A stretch of DNA of 33,187 bases from the NCBI GenBank assembly GCA_002841115.1, contig PHEC01000068.1:1-33187 (forward strand), in the 5' to 3' direction. Below, in pieces: positions 32,616-33,187 of the stretch. The notes under the pieces were generated by a model, which saw only the letters and a program-made list of their open reading frames with translations, made no database searches and was not told the origin of the DNA. Within the stretch, counting starts at the first letter, position 1; the number at the start of each line of letters is the position of its first letter. This DNA comes from Alphaproteobacteria bacterium HGW-Alphaproteobacteria-6. Lineage in GTDB: Bacteria > Pseudomonadota > Alphaproteobacteria > Rhodobacterales > Rhodobacteraceae. The position numbers were made by a program, and so were the translations under genes.

Positions 32616-33187
32616 TGACAACGCTGGGCGAGCATCTGGGCGAGCATCTGGTCAGGGCGCTGGTGCGGCGCGGGGTCGATACCGTCTTCGGCATCCCCGG
32701 CGTCCATACGGTCGAGCTTTACCGCGGGCTGGCGGGATCGGGCATCCGCCATGTGACGCCGCGCCACGAACAGGGTGCGGGCTTCATGGCCGACGGCTAT
32801 GCCCGGGTCTCGGGGCGGCCGGGTGTCGCCTTCGTCATCACCGGGCCGGGGCTGACCAATATTCTGACGCCGATGGCCCAGGCGCGGGCCGACAGCGTGC
32901 CGATGCTGGTGATCTCGGGCGCCGGTGCGCGCGCCGGCCTTGGCCGCGGCCTCGGGTATCTGCATGAGCTGCCCGACCAGCAGGCGCTGGCGGCGGGGGT
33001 GGCGCTGTCGTCGGATCATGTGACCTCGGCCGCCGGGCTGGATGCGGCGCTGGCGCGGATCGACGCGGCGCTGGCCGGGGCGCGGCCCGGTCCGGCCCAT
33101 ATCGAGATCCCGATCGATGCGATGGGCCCCGCCGCGGAGGCGGCATCTGATGCCCCGGTGGAGGAGTTGGCGCCAGAGGCGCCGGCC
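32615..33187 (+). CDS. ThDP-dependent enzyme, 2-ketoarginine decarboxylase (AruI)-like, N-terminal part
   Basis: 191 codons are visible before the right edge; the gene continues beyond it. The N-terminal pyrimidine-binding domain has the catalytic Glu52 in 'RHEQGAGFMADGYARVSG', 'DTVFGIPGVHTVELYRGL' before it and 'VAFVITGPGLTNILTPMAQA' after, the pattern of the acetolactate synthase/decarboxylase superfamily. The 'GIPGVHTVELYRGLAGSGI' block recalls AruI, 5-guanidino-2-oxopentanoate decarboxylase. The start is the ATG at 32615, sharing a base with the aminotransferase stop. Paired with the AruH-like gene it would decarboxylate the 2-keto acid to an aldehyde. The central and ThDP-binding domains are out of view. 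Confidence 0.85.
   Translation, partial: MTTLGEHLGEHLVRALVRRGVDTVFGIPGVHTVELYRGLAGSGIRHVTPRHEQGAGFMADGYARVSGRPGVAFVITGPGLTNILTPMAQARADSVPMLVISGAGARAGLGRGLGYLHELPDQQALAAGVALSSDHVTSAAGLDAALARIDAALAGARPGPAHIEIPIDAMGPAAEAASDAPVEELAPEAPA

Noticed and set aside
1-33187. tRNA or rRNA genes and CRISPR arrays
   Set aside because: I saw no cloverleaf with a GGTTCGAATCC-type arm, no rRNA segment and no regularly spaced short repeats; the three repeat copies are kilobases apart.

Overview
The window looks like chromosomal DNA of a high-GC alphaproteobacterium, most likely of the Rhodobacterales (Paracoccaceae) type. The grounds are the very GC-rich third codon positions, an exosortase fused to an EpsI domain of the XrtD kind, rbfA and truB on one strand diverging from dapB, and a dispersed palindromic repeat of a kind common in alphaproteobacteria. 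All family names come from reading motifs and from memory of family members; no database search was run.

Positions 1-15791 form an envelope and exopolysaccharide locus. It starts with the 3' end of a TPR-repeat gene, then a short Wza-type export protein, an outer-membrane beta-barrel protein, an exosortase-EpsI fusion and a rhomboid protease, all on the plus strand. Sugar-nucleotide genes follow: a bifunctional ManC and a phosphomannomutase (minus), a GT4 glycosyltransferase (plus), then an AlgD-like GDP-mannose 6-dehydrogenase, a phytase-like esterase-domain protein, a GT2 glycosyltransferase and a Wzx-type flippase (minus). ManC, phosphomannomutase and the dehydrogenase together would make GDP-mannuronic acid, so the polymer probably contains mannuronate or mannose. 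Two spacers here carry inverted copies of a ~105 bp palindromic repeat, and one also holds a ~317 bp MITE-like element that reaches the stop codon of the dehydrogenase.

Positions 16055-18620 hold an APH-type kinase, a class-III aminotransferase of the phospho-lyase type and arfB. The aminotransferase has lost a piece near its 3' end, which throws it out of frame and joins it in frame to the kinase. The spacer at 18621-19043 holds a third repeat copy and, on the minus strand, a candidate small transcript: a near-perfect Shine-Dalgarno, an 18-codon ORF, stacked hairpins with a GCAA tetraloop, and an intrinsic terminator.

Positions 19044-25144 are a tightly packed minus-strand series: rbfA, a phosphodiester glycosidase-domain protein, truB, a UMF1-type MFS transporter, mepA, a second phytase-like protein (paralogous to the first) and a YhhQ-type queuosine-precursor transporter. 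dapB diverges from rbfA.

Positions 26073-33187 look like an amino-acid uptake and catabolism island. A polar amino-acid ABC transporter (ATPase, binding protein, two permeases) and an M20 amidohydrolase lie on the minus strand. A TetR/BetI-like regulator, an AruH-like aminotransferase and the start of an AruI-like ThDP-dependent decarboxylase diverge on the plus strand. The simplest reading is import of arginine or an N-substituted basic amino acid, amide hydrolysis, transamination, then 2-keto acid decarboxylation.
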